The notes below the pieces were generated by a model. The model did not search any database and was not told the origin of the DNA. It saw only the letters and a program-made list of their open reading frames with translations. A DNA stretch of 64,000 bases from Lacrimispora indolis DSM 755 (GTDB taxonomy: Bacteria; Bacillota; Clostridia; Lachnospirales; Lachnospiraceae): positions 2,418,001 through 2,482,000 of the forward strand of contig NZ_AZUI01000001.1 of NCBI RefSeq assembly GCF_000526995.1, in the 5' to 3' direction. Position 1 is the first letter of the stretch. Each line of letters begins with the position of its first letter. The position numbers and the translations under genes are program-made. This document shows positions 62,394 through 64,000 of this stretch, in pieces.

Positions 62394-63623
62394 ATGAAGT
62401 TAAGCAGAGAAGAGAAATCATGGATATTGGTTGATTGCGGAAATTCGGCTTACTCAATGGCTGTCACCACTGCATTACTGCCGATTATGTTCGGAATGTT
62501 TGACAATGTGAGATACAGCATGGATCTGGGGTATTTTAACTCCATTGCCAGTATTCTAGTGGCGGTTTTAAGTCCGGTTTTAGGTGCCGCCGCCGATTAT
62601 AAAGATAAAAAGAAACGGTTTTTTGTATTCTTTACCTGTCTGGGTGTCCTTGCAACCGCTTCGCTGGCGTTTATTCCTCCCTCCAGCGGACAATGGCAGC
62701 TTTTAATTCTTTTTTTTATTTTATCGGCAATTGGATTTGCAGGATCCAATATTTTCTACGATGCATTTATCGTTGATGTTACCAGTGATGAGAGAATGGA
62801 TAAGATATCTTCCCTTGGTTTTGCGTTCGGCTATATATCCAGTGTCATACCTTTTGGCATCAGTCTGGCGCTCATATTTCTTTTGGGGATGGACAAGTCA
62901 ATCGGATATCAGATCGGATTTATCATTACTGCTTTATGGTGGGGACTCTTAACTTTTCCTATGATAAAAGATGTAAAACAGATTCATTATGTGGAACCCG
63001 AACAACATCCAATAAGAAACAGTTTTAAAAGACTGGCGGAAACATTTAAACAGATCAGGCAGTATAAAACCGTATTCTACTTTCTTGGTGCATATTTTTT
63101 CTATATTGATGGTGTGGATACCATAATTAAAATGGTAGTTCCTTATGCCACCGCTGTCCTTGGGAACCATACACTGGATACATTTTCATTGCTGGGAATT
63201 TTACTGATAATACAGCTGATCGCCTTTCCCTGTGCCATCTTTTATGGAAACCTGGCGAAACGGCTTTCTGCCAGAACCATGATTATCATCGGAATATTTA
63301 CTTATATCATTACCTGTATTGCTGCATTTTTTTTAGCTTCCCTATGGCATATTTTCATTCTTGGAGCCATGATTGGTTCTGCACAGGGAGGGATTCAGGC
63401 GCTAAGCCGGTCCTATTATGCAAAGATTATTCCAAAGGAAAAATCCAATGAATTTTTTGGATTTTATAATATATTCGGTAAATTCTCGGCCATTTTGGGT
63501 CCAACGCTGATGTCCCTTATAACAGCAATTACCGGTAATGCCAGATGGAGTATTTTGGGAATTATTCCTCTTTTTTTAATTGGATTAGTGATTTTTATGA
63601 TACTTCCTAAAGAACAAAAATAA
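62394..63623 (+). CDS. MFS transporter, UMF1/Atg22-like
   Basis: 409 residues, about twelve hydrophobic segments. WILVDCGNSAYSMAVTTALL at the N-terminus, DYKDKKKRFFVFFTCLGVLA, and the second-half GAMIGSAQGGIQALSRSYYA are typical of the UMF1 group related to the yeast vacuolar effluxer Atg22. The substrate is unknown. ATG 62394 follows AAGGAG. The phosphodiesterase gene starts 25 bp behind it, so the pair probably forms an operon. Confidence 0.88.
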   Translation: MKLSREEKSWILVDCGNSAYSMAVTTALLPIMFGMFDNVRYSMDLGYFNSIASILVAVLSPVLGAAADYKDKKKRFFVFFTCLGVLATASLAFIPPSSGQWQLLILFFILSAIGFAGSNIFYDAFIVDVTSDERMDKISSLGFAFGYISSVIPFGISLALIFLLGMDKSIGYQIGFIITALWWGLLTFPMIKDVKQIHYVEPEQHPIRNSFKRLAETFKQIRQYKTVFYFLGAYFFYIDGVDTIIKMVVPYATAVLGNHTLDTFSLLGILLIIQLIAFPCAIFYGNLAKRLSARTMIIIGIFTYIITCIAAFFLASLWHIFILGAMIGSAQGGIQALSRSYYAKIIPKEKSNEFFGFYNIFGKFSAILGPTLMSLITAITGNARWSILGIIPLFLIGLVIFMILPKEQK

Positions 63624-63648
63624 GATGAAAGATGATGGAGCTGGAAAA

Positions 63649-64000
63649 ATGAGCAAAGGAAAAGCAAAGCATTTGGTAGTGATCTCCTATGATGCATTTT
63701 CTGAAGATAACTGGGAAAAGGCAAGTCGGCTTCCCAACCTTTCCCGATTAATAAAAAGCGGAGCATTCAGTACAAAATTAAAAAGCGTCTATCCGACTCT
63801 TACCTATGTAGTGCATACCACTATGGTGACCGGCGTTTATCCGGATAAGCATGGAATCTATCATAATACCCCTCTCCAGCCTTTTATTGATGAAGAAGAA
63901 CAGGCGTGGTTCTGGTTTAAAAAGGATATCAAGGCACCTGCTGTGTATGATGCTTTAAGAAATAGTGAAATGAAATCAGCAGGAATCCTGTGGCCTGTTA
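63649..64000 (+). CDS. Alkaline phosphatase / nucleotide pyrophosphatase-family enzyme, cut by window edge
   Basis: 117 residues are visible, still open at 64000. LVVISYDAFSEDNW carries the first metal-binding Asp, and SVYPTLTYVVHTTMVTGVYP the nucleophile-type Thr of the type I phosphodiesterase/NPP fold, followed by DKHGIYHN. I start at ATG 63649 (GGAG nine bases upstream); ATG 63625 is in frame without a site. Probably hydrolyses phosphodiesters or releases phosphate from an organic ester; substrate unknown. Confidence 0.85.
   Translation, partial: MSKGKAKHLVVISYDAFSEDNWEKASRLPNLSRLIKSGAFSTKLKSVYPTLTYVVHTTMVTGVYPDKHGIYHNTPLQPFIDEEEQAWFWFKKDIKAPAVYDALRNSEMKSAGILWPV

Noticed and set aside
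1..64000. CRISPR arrays, rRNA or tRNA genes, insertion-sequence transposases
   Set aside because: No regularly spaced palindromic repeats with unique spacers, no rRNA or cloverleaf sequences, and no transposase or integrase ORF were seen.

Overview
The window looks like a chromosome segment of an anaerobic, Gram-positive Clostridia member, most likely a Lachnospiraceae species of the Lacrimispora / 'Clostridium' sphenoides-saccharolyticum type. The reasons are AGGAGG ribosome-binding sites nearly everywhere, Firmicute-type glycine and SAM-I riboswitches with terminators, alanine/threonine-rich lipoprotein linkers, a complete iol operon and many carbohydrate ABC/PTS cassettes. The genus is an inference. 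Most genes lie on the + strand.

Layout. 1-9.3 kb: the N-terminal 453 residues of MetE (cut by the left edge), an AraC regulator divergent from a sugar ABC cassette (lipoprotein plus two permeases, no ATPase), a glycine-riboswitch-controlled AGCS symporter, and metK behind a SAM-I riboswitch. 9.4-17.7 kb: a hexitol-type PTS locus made of two adjacent mannitol-type EIICB genes, a PRD/MtlR regulator, EIIA, a PfkB sugar-phosphate kinase and a YggP-like dehydrogenase. It has two promoters of identical architecture, each with the same inverted-repeat operator. 17.8-21.3 kb: a two-component system, a candidate type I toxin/antisense RNA pair, and a two-zinc-motif protein. 21.3-35.3 kb: an AraC-linked Gfo/Idh-Gfo/Idh-TIM-barrel operon, a DeoR-type (IolR-like) regulator, and iolJ-iolA // iolC-D-E-G-B, which encode every step from myo-inositol to DHAP plus acetyl-CoA. 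35.5-47 kb: an MgtC-like protein, a complete oligopeptide/dipeptide ABC operon, a complete polar amino-acid ABC operon, a cytidylate-kinase-like gene and CorA. 47-50.9 kb: a DEAD-box helicase with a leader hairpin, a degenerate 16-bp minisatellite, and an RlmD/RumA-type rRNA methyltransferase.

50.9-62.3 kb is an AT-rich accessory region that starts right behind the rlmD stop codon. It holds an FRG-domain protein, a frameshifted HNH endonuclease, a DUF2971 protein, a DUF1016/YhcG PD-(D/E)XK nuclease, an AraC/GyrI-like regulator, a SAM methyltransferase, an unusual peptide deformylase, a Bcp peroxiredoxin with its middle deleted, YaaA and PhzF. These are interspersed with gene remnants, an 84-bp tandem repeat and possible scars resembling the rlmD 3' end, so it looks like a decaying integration hot spot with defence-type cargo. 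62.4-64 kb: an MFS (UMF1-type) transporter and the start of a phosphodiesterase cut by the right edge.

Best leads for something undescribed: the candidate type I toxin-antitoxin at 20.06-20.33 kb, the doubled PRD operators of the unusual hexitol PTS locus, the accreted island behind rlmD, and two promoter-proximal terminators (amino-acid ABC operon and DEAD-box helicase) with no recognised riboswitch.
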